Part shown: piece by piece, positions 45,563 through 58,305 of the stretch | Layout: each line of letters begins with the position of its first letter | Numbering within the stretch: position 1 is the first letter of the stretch | Source: Methanomethylovorans hollandica DSM 15978 | GTDB taxonomy: Archaea > Halobacteriota > Methanosarcinia > Methanosarcinales > Methanosarcinaceae | Assembly (NCBI RefSeq): GCF_000328665.1 | Contig: NC_019977.1 | Coordinates: forward strand, 2,162,011-2,226,010 | Direction: 5' to 3' | Length of the DNA stretch: 64,000 bases | Notes under the pieces: model-generated | Seen by the model: the letters and a program-made list of their open reading frames with translations, nothing else | Database searches by the model: none | What the model was told of the DNA's origin: nothing | Program-made: the position numbers and the translations under genes

Positions 45563-46755
45563 AACTCCGTGAGTCTGAACTGCTTGGTGGTCTTTTTTAC
45601 CTCAAAGAACTCCCTCGCAGCTTTTCCCACTTTTTCGCGGAACTCCTTTGGAGTGTAGACACCCATCTTCCAGTTATCCCAGTGAGCCTGCTCAAGCGTG
45701 GCAACAACATAAGAAGCTTCATCAAGTCTCACCATCCTGCCGTTGAGCTTCACAAGTGCTTTTAGCTCTGGAATCTCCGGAGAGCGAGGTATGTCTATGA
45801 GCACATCTGTGGGATCGATGCCAGCCATAGATGCGATCTCAGCTTCGATCCTGCGTATATTACCTCTGTGCCTCAAAACGCCCTCTGTGACCTCCTCAAA
45901 TCCTACGTACAAAGCCCTTTTATAAAGCTTGCGTTCTTCAAGACGTCGGGCCAGATCACCGCTATGACCATCATCGTAACGCATGATGTGCAACATGTCT
46001 GAATCATCCATCTGCCGCAGTTCCGTGGGCTTGATCGCATTTTTCTGTATAAGTTCCTCAATAGCACGGATACACATCGTTTCTGCTATACGGGATACAT
46101 GGTGATAATATACGGATGGGTGCATGAGAAACCTGGACACAAGCAAAGATTCTGCGGCCTTGACCCCTCCTGAACCTACTACCAGGTTGTTTTCATAGAA
46201 CTGCATCTCATGTATGAGCCTTACATGGTCCACCAACCCGAATGCAACACCCGTATAATGAGAATCTCGTACCAGATAATCCATACGATCCACATCAATC
46301 TCACTGCTCAGGATCTTGCCAAGGTCTGTTTCTCCTTTGATGTGTTTCTGGATGGTCGTGGAACTTAGACCGTGTGCATCCAATATTTCTGCGATCTCAC
46401 CTTTACGCAGCAAATGAAGCACATCCTCATGCTTCTGGCGTGTATATTGAGTTATAAAGCTCTCTGTTACATGTGAAAGAGGACCATGCCCTATATCATG
46501 GAGCAAAGCTGCAGCTCTCAGTTCATCCTTTTCCTGCTGGGACACTGAATCGATCTGCCTTGTCAATATGGTCGCAAGGTGCATGACACCCAGAGAATGC
46601 TCAAAACGTGTATGATTGGCACCGGGGTAGACCAGATTAGAAAGCCCGAGTTGCCTTATCCTGCGCAAACGCTGCATAGGAGGAGAATCTATAAGAGAAA
46701 GCATGAGCTCATCGAGTTCAATATAACCGTGAATGGGATCACGAACAACCTTCAT
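45559..46755 (-). CDS. HD-domain phosphohydrolase (dNTPase/SAMHD1-like)
   Basis: 398 residues. The HD superfamily ligands are NHTRFEHSLGV, ALLHDIGHGPLSHV and VDRMDYLVRDSHYTGV, as in SAMHD1/YdhJ-like hydrolases. It should act on nucleotides or phosphoesters. ATG 46755 is chosen: the sequence starts MKVVRDPIHGYIEL as in the family, and a TATA-like TATAGTATA is about 27 bases upstream, giving a very short leader. Its last bases overlap the next gene (ATGA). Confidence 0.9.
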   Translation of the reverse strand: MKVVRDPIHGYIELDELMLSLIDSPPMQRLRRIRQLGLSNLVYPGANHTRFEHSLGVMHLATILTRQIDSVSQQEKDELRAAALLHDIGHGPLSHVTESFITQYTRQKHEDVLHLLRKGEIAEILDAHGLSSTTIQKHIKGETDLGKILSSEIDVDRMDYLVRDSHYTGVAFGLVDHVRLIHEMQFYENNLVVGSGGVKAAESLLVSRFLMHPSVYYHHVSRIAETMCIRAIEELIQKNAIKPTELRQMDDSDMLHIMRYDDGHSGDLARRLEERKLYKRALYVGFEEVTEGVLRHRGNIRRIEAEIASMAGIDPTDVLIDIPRSPEIPELKALVKLNGRMVRLDEASYVVATLEQAHWDNWKMGVYTPKEFREKVGKAAREFFEVKKTTKQFRLTEL

Positions 46756-46835
46756 ATTGTTTAAATATCCCCTTATACTATAATGCTGTTCCTGTATCAT
46801 AAATAATTTCTATCAAAAACTAAACGAGGACATAC

Positions 46836-47750
46836 ATGCTCATATTTTCCGGTGGGACAGGAACTCCCAAACTTATTGAAGGCCTCAGGAACATACTTCC
46901 TGAAGAAGAGATAACTATAGTTGTGAATACAGCAGAGGACATGTGGGTATCCGGAAATCTAGTAACACCGGATCTCGATACCTTGCTTTATCTTTTTTCT
47001 GGTAAACTTGATACTGCTAAGTGGTGGGGAATTAAGAATGACACTTTCATGACCTCTGATGCCCTCAGATCCCTGGGACATGACGAAATAATGAGGCTGG
47101 GTGACCAGGATCGTGCCACAAATATAATGCGTTCCGATCTTTTAAGAGCGGGCTATTCCCTTACGAAAGCAACAAAAAAGCTTGCTGGAGCTTTAGGTAT
47201 CCGGTCAGCAATACTGCCCATGTCCGATGATCCGGTAAAGACGATGATAACAACATCCTCCGGAAAAGTGCATTTTCAGGAGTTCTGGGTGAAGGAACAT
47301 GGCAAACCCGAGGTGCTGGAAGTTGTGCAGGAAGATATCGAAAAAGCATCCATTGCACCGGATGTTCTTGAAGCGTTGGAAAAAGAGGATCATGTGCTGA
47401 TCGGACCCAGTAACCCTATCACGAGCATCGGACCCATACTGGCCTTGCAAGGGATGAAAGAACTGCTTAAGAAGAAAAAAGTTGTCGCGGTAAGTCCCAT
47501 AATTGGAAAGGAACCTGTGAGCGGACCAGCCGGAAAGCTGATGGCTGCAAGAGGTTTAGAAGTCTCTTCTGCCGGTGTAGTCGATTGCTATGGGGACATC
47601 CTGGACATAATGATACTGGATGAGAGGGATGAGTATGGTATCTCTGCTTTGAAGAATGCAGCATGTAAGATACTTATCACTGATACCCTCATGAAGAATG
47701 CGGATAAAAGTACAGCTCTGGCCAGGTTTGTAGTAGAGGCTTTTACTTGA
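46836..47750 (+). CDS. cofD: 2-phospho-L-lactate transferase
   Basis: 304 residues. The CofD signature is [15 protein letters not shown] at the N-terminus, [23 protein letters not shown], and the [12 protein letters not shown] block. It transfers the phospholactyl (or phosphoenolpyruvyl) group to Fo in coenzyme F420 synthesis, the hydride carrier used by Mer and Fpo. Divergent from the HD gene. Confidence 0.95.
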   Translation: MLIFSGGTGTPKLIEGLRNILPEEEITIVVNTAEDMWVSGNLVTPDLDTLLYLFSGKLDTAKWWGIKNDTFMTSDALRSLGHDEIMRLGDQDRATNIMRSDLLRAGYSLTKATKKLAGALGIRSAILPMSDDPVKTMITTSSGKVHFQEFWVKEHGKPEVLEVVQEDIEKASIAPDVLEALEKEDHVLIGPSNPITSIGPILALQGMKELLKKKKVVAVSPIIGKEPVSGPAGKLMAARGLEVSSAGVVDCYGDILDIMILDERDEYGISALKNAACKILITDTLMKNADKSTALARFVVEAFT

Positions 47751-47817
47751 TCATAAGATAGACTCTCTTTTATATGTGTATACATATATGTGGCAATCTA
47801 AACAAGGAGTATTTCAG

Positions 47818-48375
47818 ATGCTAGAGATATTACGCGAGTCCTTTAAAGAGATCCCTATTGTGAAAAGGGGAGATTACTATTATTTTATCCATCCGGTCTC
47901 TGATGGGGTTCCTGCACTGGAACCGGAGCTTCTGGAAGAGATTGCAGAGTACATTGTGGAAAGAGCAGACCTGGATGTGGGCAGGATACTTACAATAGAG
48001 GCCATGGGCATCCCGCTGGCAACCACTGTTTCTTTGATGACCGATATACCTCTTGCCATTGTGCGCAAAAGGAAATATGAACTGGAAGGTGAAGTAACCC
48101 TTTCTCAGAGCACTGGCTATTCTAAAGGTGAATTATACATCAATGGCGTAAAAAAAGGTGACAGGGTGCTTATAATTGACGATGTGATCAGTACCGGTGG
48201 TACTTTGTTGGCACTGGTAAGGGCGCTGAAGAACATTGGAGCCACAATTGCAGGTATCTTTGTTGTCATAGAGCGCGGTGAAGGGGTTGCAAGCCTTAGA
48301 ACAGAAGGCATAGAAGTGACAACACTGGTGCGTATAGATGTAGATGAACATGGCGTGCATATACTGGAGGACTAG
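47818..48375 (+). CDS. hpt: Hypoxanthine/guanine phosphoribosyltransferase (archaeal Hpt)
   Basis: 185 residues of the archaeal PRTase family. [48 protein letters not shown] and the PRPP motif [17 protein letters not shown] are present. It salvages purine bases. ATG 47818 is chosen since GGAG precedes it by eight bases, over an ATG at 47776. First of the hpt-dph2-methylase-csl4-rpoL run. Confidence 0.92.
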   Translation: MLEILRESFKEIPIVKRGDYYYFIHPVSDGVPALEPELLEEIAEYIVERADLDVGRILTIEAMGIPLATTVSLMTDIPLAIVRKRKYELEGEVTLSQSTGYSKGELYINGVKKGDRVLIIDDVISTGGTLLALVRALKNIGATIAGIFVVIERGEGVASLRTEGIEVTTLVRIDVDEHGVHILED

Positions 48376-48376
48376 G

Positions 48377-49369
48377 TTGGCAGACAGTGAAGCATTTGAT
48401 TTTCAGATATCAAAGATCATTGATGTAATAAGAGACACAACTGCAAAAAGAGTGGGGTTACAGTTCCCTGAAGGCTTCAAGCGCAGAGCTGCAGGCATAG
48501 CCCTAGAGATCGAAGAAGCCACCGGTGCGCATGTGCTTATATCCGGCAATCCATGTTTTGGGGCATGTGACATAGACGTTGATCTGGCACGCAGAGTGGA
48601 GATACTCTTCCATTTCGGGCATGCAGTGCTTGATGACAGTAGCTATGCACAAAATGTGTATTTTATTGAGGTAAGGTCCAATGCCGATATTGGACAAGTT
48701 GTGAGCAAGTCCCTGAAAGCGCTTGAAGGTGAGAGGATAGGGGTCATCACCACAGTACAGCACGTGCATAAGCTACAGACAGCATGTGAAATATTACAGG
48801 CCCATGGCAAAGTTTGCGTGATAGGGAAAGGCGATGCAAAAATAGCATATCCCGGACAGATATTGGGATGTAACTTTTCCTCGGCAAGGGCCGAGTTGTG
48901 CGATGAATACCTGTACATAGGAAGTGGCTACTTCCACCCCATGGGAGTGGCATTGTCTACAGGAAGAAGAGTGCTCATAGCAGATCCTTTTGTAAATGAA
49001 GTCAGAGAGCTGGATATCTCAAAGGTGCTCAAACAGCGCAGTGCAGTGATAGGAAGATCACTTGATGCTGCCCTATTTGGAATAATCGTATGTTCAAAGC
49101 CCGGACAGGAACGCATGGCACTTGCACTGAGGTTACAGGACATGGTGCGCAGGCATGGTAAAGATGCCAGGATCATAATGATGGACCTTGTTACACCTGA
49201 CCAGTTACTCCAGTTCAAAGTAGATGCCTTTGTGAATACAGCATGTCCGAGGCTTGCTATTGATGAGGTTGGCCGTTTCAATGCACCCATGCTTACTCCA
49301 CCGGAACTGGAGATCGTACTGGGTGAGAAGAAATGGGAAGATATGGCATTCGATGAGATCACTGCCTGA
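48377..49369 (+). CDS. dph2: Diphthamide synthase subunit Dph2 (4Fe-4S radical enzyme)
   Basis: About 330 residues. Three conserved cysteines for the [4Fe-4S] cluster are in [21 protein letters not shown] and [10 protein letters not shown]. It uses SAM non-canonically to start diphthamide on elongation factor 2. The start is TTG at 48377, seven bases after the GGAGG that overlaps the hpt end. An upstream ATG lies within hpt. Confidence 0.93.
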   Translation: MADSEAFDFQISKIIDVIRDTTAKRVGLQFPEGFKRRAAGIALEIEEATGAHVLISGNPCFGACDIDVDLARRVEILFHFGHAVLDDSSYAQNVYFIEVRSNADIGQVVSKSLKALEGERIGVITTVQHVHKLQTACEILQAHGKVCVIGKGDAKIAYPGQILGCNFSSARAELCDEYLYIGSGYFHPMGVALSTGRRVLIADPFVNEVRELDISKVLKQRSAVIGRSLDAALFGIIVCSKPGQERMALALRLQDMVRRHGKDARIIMMDLVTPDQLLQFKVDAFVNTACPRLAIDEVGRFNAPMLTPPELEIVLGEKKWEDMAFDEITA

Positions 49370-49386
49370 AATGTGCTGGTAATAAC

Positions 49387-49989
49387 ATGAAGCAGAGAAA
49401 ACTTGAAATCATGCTGGAAAAGGTAAAAGGGTTCGAAAGACCTGATGTAAACCTGGAACAATATGTCACACCTGCCCCAATAGCCGCTGAAGTGCTGCAC
49501 TTTGCGTTCATGCATGGAAACCTGCAAGGAACGGTATACGACCTTGGATGTGGCACCGGTGTCCTTGCTATTGGTGCAAAGCTCCTGGGTGCAGAGAGAG
49601 TAATAGGTTTTGATCTGGATCCCAGTGCTCTTCAGATAGCAAGACAGAACGCATCTATGATGGGAGTTGATGTGGAATTCGTGCAATGTGACATCTCAGG
49701 TGTACCTGAACATGCAGATACAGTAATAATGAACCCGCCGTTTGGAGCACAATGCAAGGGTAATGACAGGCCCTTCCTCTCAACTGCCCTGAGAGTTGCA
49801 GATGTGACATATTCCGTACATAATTGCGGAAGTCACAGATTCATTAAGAGTTTTATAGAACCTGCGATCATTAGTGACTGGTATGAAACTGGTTTTCCTA
49901 TAAAACGAACATTTAAATTTCATAAAAAGGATGTAGAACTGGTCAAGGTTGAGATCTACCGGATAGTCCGGCGAGATGGCAGCACGTAA
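49387..49989 (+). CDS. METTL5-like RNA adenine methyltransferase
   Basis: 200 residues. SAM motif VYDLGCGTGVLAIGAKLLG and catalytic motif VIMNPPFGAQ (NPPF) show an N6-adenine class I methyltransferase, METTL5/YhhF type. In archaea and eukaryotes the relatives methylate rRNA. The QYVTPAPIAAEVL start is typical. Position beside dph2 and csl4 is a common archaeal arrangement. Confidence 0.88.
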   Translation: MKQRKLEIMLEKVKGFERPDVNLEQYVTPAPIAAEVLHFAFMHGNLQGTVYDLGCGTGVLAIGAKLLGAERVIGFDLDPSALQIARQNASMMGVDVEFVQCDISGVPEHADTVIMNPPFGAQCKGNDRPFLSTALRVADVTYSVHNCGSHRFIKSFIEPAIISDWYETGFPIKRTFKFHKKDVELVKVEIYRIVRRDGST

Positions 49990-50122
49990 TCTGCTGATGT
50001 TTGCAACTGCTTTATATAGCGGGAAATATATGTCTTGCAAACCGGTGTTCAATCATATCGATCTAACTTCATTATGAGGGATTCTTATTCGGATAAGGAA
50101 CAGAAAAAAGGTTTCACGCAGG

Positions 50123-50851
50123 ATGATCAAAGGCTCTGGCGAGGGATCAGAAAGTGCACAGTCTTCTGAAGAAATAGAGCAGAAGATGACAAAGGGAACG
50201 AAAGTGGAGGCAGCTAAAGTGGCCAAAGTGCCTAAGAGAAGCATTACTAAGCCTCCAAAGAAAGTTATAGAGGAGGAGAACATGGATGAAGGGGAACTTG
50301 TCTTTGTGATGCCTGGAGACATCATTGGTACTACCGAAGAATTTATTCCCGGGATCGGAACTTTCCTAAATGTTGCTGATATCCATGCTGCTTCTACAGG
50401 TATTGTGAAAATAGACCGGAAAGCACGTATGATATCCGTTGTGCCCAGCACCAAGTATCCTCCATCTGTTAACGTAGGAGATATCGTAGTTGGCAGTATA
50501 ACCAGCCTCAGAGAGAGCGTTGTACTTGTTGAAATTGCCGCTATAAAGGATGAAGGCGAACGTGAGTTCCAGAAAGTTGGCATTGCTGCCATACACGTGT
50601 CAAATGTAAAAGATTCCTACTGTAAAAGACTCGATGAGGAATTCTCTGTAGGAGATATAATCAAAGCAAAGGTTTTGAATACTGAGAATATGAGGCTTAG
50701 TACTGCAGAGCAGGAACTTGGTGTAATGAAAGCTCAGTGTTTCAACTGCCGCACCGTTATGGTCAAAGATAATAACAAACTGTTGTGCCCTGAATGCGGA
50801 AGAACAGAAAAACGTAAGCTCTCCCAAGATTATGGAACTGGCATTGTATAA
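50123..50851 (+). CDS. csl4: Exosome RNA-binding subunit Csl4
   Basis: 242 residues. From residue 54 the family starts: FVMPGDIIGTTEEFIPGIGTFL, then the S1 domain (PSVNVGDIVVGSITSLRESVVLVEI) and the zinc ribbon CFNCRTVM with CPECGR. The first 53 residues are Lys/Glu/Pro-rich and may be a genuine disordered extension, but ATG 50282 has the much better SD (GGAGGAG) and may be the true start. Csl4 caps the archaeal exosome. Confidence 0.92.
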   Translation: MIKGSGEGSESAQSSEEIEQKMTKGTKVEAAKVAKVPKRSITKPPKKVIEEENMDEGELVFVMPGDIIGTTEEFIPGIGTFLNVADIHAASTGIVKIDRKARMISVVPSTKYPPSVNVGDIVVGSITSLRESVVLVEIAAIKDEGEREFQKVGIAAIHVSNVKDSYCKRLDEEFSVGDIIKAKVLNTENMRLSTAEQELGVMKAQCFNCRTVMVKDNNKLLCPECGRTEKRKLSQDYGTGIV

Positions 50852-50879
50852 ATAAATCTAGCTTATATGGGTGAATTCC

Positions 50880-51158
50880 ATGGAACTAAAGATCATAGAC
50901 AAGACAGAAGATGAAATGCACCTTGAGATAAAAGGTGAGACACATACTCTTCTTAATATGCTTAAATCTGTGCTACTTGAAGATATAAGGATACACACTG
51001 CTTCCTACGATATGAAGCACGTATCCATAAGCGAACCGATCCTGTACATAAAAACAGACGGTACAGATCCTATAATAGTAATAAAAGAAGCTGCTGAAAC
51101 TCTTGTTGCACAGTGTGAAGAGTTCATCAGCGTATTTGGAAAAGCTGTGGACGTATAA
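50880..51158 (+). CDS. rpoL: DNA-directed RNA polymerase subunit L
   Basis: 92 residues. MELKIIDKTEDEMHLEIKGETHTLLNMLKSVLL is the RpoL/Rpb11 dimerisation fold, pairing with RpoD. GGGTGA precedes ATG 50880, which is preferred over the GTG at 50871. Last of the run starting with hpt. Confidence 0.94.
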   Translation: MELKIIDKTEDEMHLEIKGETHTLLNMLKSVLLEDIRIHTASYDMKHVSISEPILYIKTDGTDPIIVIKEAAETLVAQCEEFISVFGKAVDV

Positions 51159-51172
51159 TAATTTCCACTGCA

Positions 51173-51180
51173 TTTTTTTT
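51173..51180 (+). terminator. T8 run after rpoL
   Basis: Eight T residues begin 15 bases after the rpoL stop. A T-rich run downstream of a coding region is the usual archaeal terminator. Confidence 0.5.
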
Positions 51181-51267
51181 AATGTTTGATATTGGCATTC
51201 ATTATTTATTATACAAAGTGGATACTTTGTAACCTGGAAGGAATTTATCAACTGGAGATGTAATACC

Positions 51268-53033
<1,766 letters not shown>

Positions 53034-53130
53034 GAGAAAAACTTTACTTCTACTTCTTTTACCGCCGGATATTAGTCCCATATTATTATAAACAAAAGAG
53101 TATAATATAAGACGTAACAAGTGTATACCA

Positions 53131-54021
53131 ATGGTTAGAGATTCAATTATCCGGCCTTCTAGGGAGAAGCTCAGTAAAATAAAGATGAGACTCACTCATG
53201 ACCAGCTCAACAAAACCATATTACTCTTTATGATAGTGATATTACCCATCATAGCTATAGATCTGGCAGGACGACAGGAGATCATACCCATCCCTGAAAC
53301 ATTGATGAAGGTAATTCAAGGTATCATAGTGATCTTGGTCTCTTTTGGTGTGGCCACACTGTTCATAAGACTGACCATTAGCTTCATTGCAGGTAAATTT
53401 GAAGGTATCGGACAACCTGAAGAAAAGATCCTGCTTAGCAAGTTGTATGTCCTGCTGGTGTATGTGCTGGCTACAGTGGTTGTATTCCTCCAAATGGGTA
53501 TTGGCATGCAGAATATAGCATTGTTTTTAGGTTTGACAGCCACCGGTTTTGCCTTTGCTATCCGTGATGTGGTACTTTCCTACATAATATGGTTCATGCT
53601 GCTGACAAAGAAACCATTCAAGATGGGTGATTACATAAATGTAGCTGGCGAGGAGGGACAGGTCAAGCACATCGGCATGTTCTATGTTTTAATAGATCCA
53701 TCACCTGAAACGTATGCAGACTATACCAAGGTACCCAATAAGGTCTTCCTCGAAAAGCCCATCCGCAACTATGGGAGTTATAAATTCGCGTCAACGTTCG
53801 ACCTCTACCTTAAAAATGTGCCAAAGGACATAATTGACAGACTTGAAAGGATAAGGGAAAAGGGCAGTACTCTCAAGGGTGCCGATGCTACTTTCTATCT
53901 TAACAGTGACAGCGATGGAGTTAAGATCACTGTGGAGTTCAAAACGGTCTATGGGGACAGGGATATCCTGAGAGACCGCCTTATGTCCATGATGCTGCAG
54001 GAATTGGACATCAGTGCCTGA
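53131..54021 (+). CDS. MscS-family mechanosensitive channel
   Basis: 296 residues. Three hydrophobic spans at about 30-45, 65-90 and 105-130 lead into the pore helix LFLGLTATGFAFAIRDVVLSYIIW, then the beta-domain MGDYINVAGEEGQVKHIGMFY. It should release osmolytes under hypo-osmotic stress. The C-terminal domain is short. Confidence 0.86.
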   Translation: MVRDSIIRPSREKLSKIKMRLTHDQLNKTILLFMIVILPIIAIDLAGRQEIIPIPETLMKVIQGIIVILVSFGVATLFIRLTISFIAGKFEGIGQPEEKILLSKLYVLLVYVLATVVVFLQMGIGMQNIALFLGLTATGFAFAIRDVVLSYIIWFMLLTKKPFKMGDYINVAGEEGQVKHIGMFYVLIDPSPETYADYTKVPNKVFLEKPIRNYGSYKFASTFDLYLKNVPKDIIDRLERIREKGSTLKGADATFYLNSDSDGVKITVEFKTVYGDRDILRDRLMSMMLQELDISA

Positions 54022-54090
54022 AACAATGCCAGCTGCCTTACCACAAACTCTATAATCAAAGAAGTAATATAAATTATGCTTTTTCAGAAT

Positions 54091-54162
54091 GCGGCTGTGG
54101 TTTAGTGGCTATGACCTGGGCTTCCCAAGCCTAGAACCCGGGTTCGAATCCCGGCAGTCGCA
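54091..54162 (+). tRNA. tRNA-Gly (CCC anticodon)
   Basis: Acceptor GCGGCTG pairs with CAGTCGC, the discriminator is A, and the loop TTCCCAA gives anticodon CCC. T-arm GGTTCGAATCC is standard. CCA is not encoded. A TATA-like AATATAAATT lies about 22 bases upstream. Confidence 0.93.
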
Positions 54163-54202
54163 TATCATATATCACCTGTGTATACTCTATAGATGAGAAC
54201 AT

Positions 54203-54745
54203 ATGAGCAAAACTTCCCTTTTCAGTTCTGAAAAAAAAGATAATGATCGCACAATTATCCCCCTTAAAATAGGTTCTTGCAATAAAGGAGAAAAGATTTT
54301 TTTTACTGAAAATGTGTTGTGCCCTTTGTGCAATAAAACCGGACAGCATGTTAAAAGCATTACAGTTAAACATCTTATTAAACAAGAACTAATGGATAGA
54401 CTAGGTGTTGAGGATTATTTTCTGTGCATGAACCCTGGATGTGATGCTGCATACTATAGCGCAACAGGAACGGTATTTGAAAAAAGTGATATCACAGTAC
54501 CATTGTGGTTCAAGGATGATGCGGAGCCCAAGTATGCATGTTACTGTAGTGAGATAACTGAAGAACAGGTCATTAGAGCAATGATCGAACAGGGCATGAC
54601 AGATATGGCTACGATCAAAAAGTTATATGATCCGGGAGCAAAATGCCAATGTCATCTCAAAAATCCTACTGGTAAGTGCTGTACTGAAGTATTTACTAAA
54701 GCTATCGACAAAGGGATAATATTGGAAACAACTAAAAAAATGTAA
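54203..54745 (+). CDS. CopZ-like (2Fe-2S)/zinc metallochaperone domain protein
   Basis: 180 residues. CPLCNKTGQHVKSITVKHLI starts a CopZ-N zinc-type domain, then the (2Fe-2S)-binding BFD-like part YACYCSEITEEQVIRAMIEQG, with KCQCHLKNPTGKCC after it. This is the N-terminal region of Archaeoglobus CopZ without its copper-binding HMA domain. Likely a metal or redox chaperone of unknown target. Confidence 0.78.
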   Translation: MSKTSLFSSEKKDNDRTIIPLKIGSCNKGEKIFFTENVLCPLCNKTGQHVKSITVKHLIKQELMDRLGVEDYFLCMNPGCDAAYYSATGTVFEKSDITVPLWFKDDAEPKYACYCSEITEEQVIRAMIEQGMTDMATIKKLYDPGAKCQCHLKNPTGKCCTEVFTKAIDKGIILETTKKM

Positions 54746-54772
54746 TAGGGGAAATATATCCAATTCAACAAC

Positions 54773-54982
54773 TCACTTTTTGCGGGAATTTCCCGGTATT
54801 TTTTTATCTGGCGTGACACCGTAGAATTTTGTCCTCGCTTTACCCCAGATACACCCGGTCTTGCCAAATATCTTAAGTTCCAGGTTCTGTATAGCCTTGC
54901 AGATACCGTTACCTGCTCTTGCCCCTTTACATACGATGCAATACTTTTCACAGAACACCGGTGGTTTTCCCTTATCTGCCAT
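54773..54982 (-). CDS. Small cysteine-rich protein, unknown
   Basis: 69 residues, basic, with cysteines in FCEKYCIVCKGARAGNGIC and one later (GCIWG). GGAGGT lies six bases before the ATG, so translation is well supported. The Cys pattern could bind zinc or an Fe-S cluster. Convergent with the CopZ-like gene and upstream of nothing recognised on its strand. Confidence 0.65.
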   Translation of the reverse strand: MADKGKPPVFCEKYCIVCKGARAGNGICKAIQNLELKIFGKTGCIWGKARTKFYGVTPDKKIPGNSRKK

Positions 54983-55108
54983 ATTGTTACCTCCAATAAA
55001 TAAGAATAAATATACATAGAAGTAGGAGAGATATGTTTATAAAAGATGTGTCTACATGAAAGATATGTTTATCCAGGAAATTATTGCCTGTAGAATTAAA
55101 ATAAGCAA

Positions 55109-55621
55109 TTATTCCATATCCTGCATGGAAACATTGCGAATCCTGGTGACGCCGCCGATCTCGTCTATAACCTCCGCCACAGCGGCCGGGACGAGCTGGC
55201 GCCAGTCTTCGCCTTCGATCATCTTTTTACGGACCTCTGTTCCAGAGTAGCCTTTCCTGTTGAACATAGGAGGCTGCCTTACATTCATATTCGCTTCCCT
55301 GAAAAGCTGGATCACAAGAGGATTATTAGAATAAACCACATCAAAGGGAGGGGACATGGAAATTATATGAGATACCCATACTGCGTTACGCTGCAGGTCT
55401 TCAATGGGTATTGCATAATGTTTCACATCTGCATCTTCCAAGGCATGGCGTATCATCATAACCCTTTCACCTGCAGTAAAGGGGTTCCAGGGATCATGAC
55501 TTTTCTGGGCACTGCCTATCCCTATTACCAGCTCATCTACTTCCTTTGCAATGGCGCAAATGGTGGAATAATGCCCAAGATGGAATGGTTGGAAGCGTCC
55601 TATATAGAACGCTCTTCTCAT
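55109..55621 (-). CDS. nadM: Nicotinamide-nucleotide adenylyltransferase, archaeal NadM
   Basis: 170 residues. RAFYIGRFQPFHLGHYSTI holds the HxGH motif, and YSGTEVRKKMIEGEDW the C-terminal SxTxxR-type motif. It makes NAD+ from NMN and ATP. Three close Met codons (55627, 55621 and a TTG at 55636) are possible starts. Last of the run mer-fpoF-nadM on the minus strand. Confidence 0.92.
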   Translation of the reverse strand: MRRAFYIGRFQPFHLGHYSTICAIAKEVDELVIGIGSAQKSHDPWNPFTAGERVMMIRHALEDADVKHYAIPIEDLQRNAVWVSHIISMSPPFDVVYSNNPLVIQLFREANMNVRQPPMFNRKGYSGTEVRKKMIEGEDWRQLVPAAVAEVIDEIGGVTRIRNVSMQDME

Positions 55622-55639
55622 GTGCATAAATGACAACCG

Positions 55640-56671
55640 TTAACGTATACCACATTCGTCAAATGAGAATTTCTCACAGACTTCAAGATAATGGCCTGAG
55701 TTGTTATCGTGTTTCATTTTTGCAAGTTTCTTTACAAGATCCAATCCAGGGGGTGCAGGATTCTCCATGATCTCCAGCGTATCCTTCACCATATCGAAGT
55801 ATCTCTGCCCTTCATCTGTGCGTATAAGCACACAGTTCCAGCCATCCGGAGTACCTACTGAACCTACGGATATGTCTGCGAATACAGATGTATAATCACA
55901 GCAATTATGACAGGGATGCCTTGCATAAGGTGCAACTTCAGCGATCTTGACACTGTGCTCCTGACCATCCTTCGTGTAGTTCCAGAACTTACCTTTTCCG
56001 AAATCCATCTTCACAACGTCGTCGACGTTAAGTTTCATGATCTCAGGAACTATCTTCTCCCTCATAGTTTCATGATAGAAACTTTCCATGCACAAAAGAC
56101 CCACTATAAGAACGATCTTATCATTAACGTTCTCTGATATAAGACGGGCTCCATGAGCTTGGCAGGGTACACCTACAACAGCTATGCGATTATATTTCTC
56201 GAAAGGCTCCTTAAGTGCCTCCAGGACCGAATCATAAGTATATTTGGTACCTGTGGTCTTATCCACGTCCTCAGGTTTTGTCATGAGAACAAGTTCTGTT
56301 TCCCACACATTATTCCGGGAAATACCAACAACACAGTCTATCTCGCCTTTCCTGAGAAGCTCTTTAAGTATATGGGAAGTCACACCTCCATCCTGACCGA
56401 CAATAGTGCTCTTTGCACCAAAGAAGGACTTCACGTTGGCAAATTCGTCATCGTAATATCCATCGATCACTGGACAAACTCTTCCACATGTGAAACAGCC
56501 TTCACACACATAAGGAGCTGCCCCTTGCTCATATAACTCAAGATTGTCGGGATCGCGTACTTCTGCCCGCTTATTTATAACAATGGCACCGGCAGGACAT
56601 GCAGATGCGCATGCCCCACAAGCAGTGCAGACGTCATGTTCAATGACCTCTAAGATCTTTGGATGAACCAT
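55640..56671 (-). CDS. fpoF: F420H2 dehydrogenase subunit FpoF-like (F420-oxidising FrhB family)
   Basis: 343 residues. Two ferredoxin-type [4Fe-4S] motifs (CTACGACASACP and CEGCFTCGRVCP), then the FrhB/FdhB F420-binding flavoprotein domain with VVGVPCQAHGARL. FpoF is the electron-input subunit of the F420H2:methanophenazine oxidoreductase. It can also act alone with ferredoxin. Its location next to mer matches the known Methanosarcina layout. The membrane subunits are not in the window. Confidence 0.9.
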   Translation of the reverse strand: MVHPKILEVIEHDVCTACGACASACPAGAIVINKRAEVRDPDNLELYEQGAAPYVCEGCFTCGRVCPVIDGYYDDEFANVKSFFGAKSTIVGQDGGVTSHILKELLRKGEIDCVVGISRNNVWETELVLMTKPEDVDKTTGTKYTYDSVLEALKEPFEKYNRIAVVGVPCQAHGARLISENVNDKIVLIVGLLCMESFYHETMREKIVPEIMKLNVDDVVKMDFGKGKFWNYTKDGQEHSVKIAEVAPYARHPCHNCCDYTSVFADISVGSVGTPDGWNCVLIRTDEGQRYFDMVKDTLEIMENPAPPGLDLVKKLAKMKHDNNSGHYLEVCEKFSFDECGIR

Positions 56672-56688
56672 CCTCCAGATCCTCCCAA

Positions 56689-57699
<1,011 letters not shown>

Positions 57700-57714
57700 T
57701 CAGGTAACTGTACC

Positions 57715-57723
57715 TATTTATAT
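57715..57723 (-). promoter_or_regulatory. TATA box of the mer-fpoF run
   Basis: ATATAAATA on the minus strand, about 48 bases before the mer ATG. It implies a leader of about 20-25 bases that contains the AGGAGG. Confidence 0.55.
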
Positions 57724-58057
57724 GTTTGTTGGTTTAGTCATTGGCCTTGGCACTTGCAGATAATACATTAACAGAAGATACATAACATCTGACATTATCA
57801 ATTAATCTTTTTGAAATATATCTGCAACTGCATTCGACCAGTCAACTGAAATAGGCAGTGTGCAGGATAATTGAATATTATGTTTTCCTGAAGATTAACC
57901 AACACAGATATATCAATTGACATAAAGAATATTGTTCAATTCACCAGGGGGTGAGATGGGGAAAATCACTTTTCTGGGGAAATAATGCGATGATCCCAAC
58001 AACTGGATGGATTAGCATACTTTTGTCTTTAACAAAAAAAAGAAAAGAAGGATACGC
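57724..58057. other. Divergent intergenic region between mer and the redox locus
   Basis: About 330 bases, AT-rich, holding both promoters. A 110-codon minus-strand frame across 57941-58273 overlaps the first DUF2180 gene and looks non-coding. No RNA gene is evident. Confidence 0.4.
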
Positions 58058-58297
58058 ATGAAATGCTACGAATGTGCTAAAACTGGAAAAGAAACGGACA
58101 CCGTTGCTGCTTGCATAATATGTGGAAGAGGGGTTTGCAAGGAACATCTTGTCCGGGAAGAGACACCTATATGGGAAGGAGAATACAGCATAAAACTGAG
58201 GTGCGGTATGGGGACTGAATGCAAACTTGATGATATAAACCGCTGGAAAAAAGTGCTCTGTATACCCTGCCACAAAGCTCTGAAGGAGAACTACTAG
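58058..58297 (+). CDS. DUF2180 zinc-finger-like protein (copy 1)
   Basis: 79 residues. CYECAKTGKETDTVAACIICGRGVCKEH is the DUF2180 cysteine pattern, followed by CGMGTEC and CIPCHKAL near the C-terminus. The family is found in methanogens and related archaea, with no assigned role. The cysteines probably bind zinc. First gene of the redox locus. Confidence 0.83.
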   Translation: MKCYECAKTGKETDTVAACIICGRGVCKEHLVREETPIWEGEYSIKLRCGMGTECKLDDINRWKKVLCIPCHKALKENY

Positions 58298-58305
58298 GTG
58301 ATATT

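Noticed and set aside
57941-58273. 110-codon minus-strand ORF opposite DUF2180 copy 1
   Set aside because: It is the antisense of a cysteine-rich gene and has no SD or family likeness.
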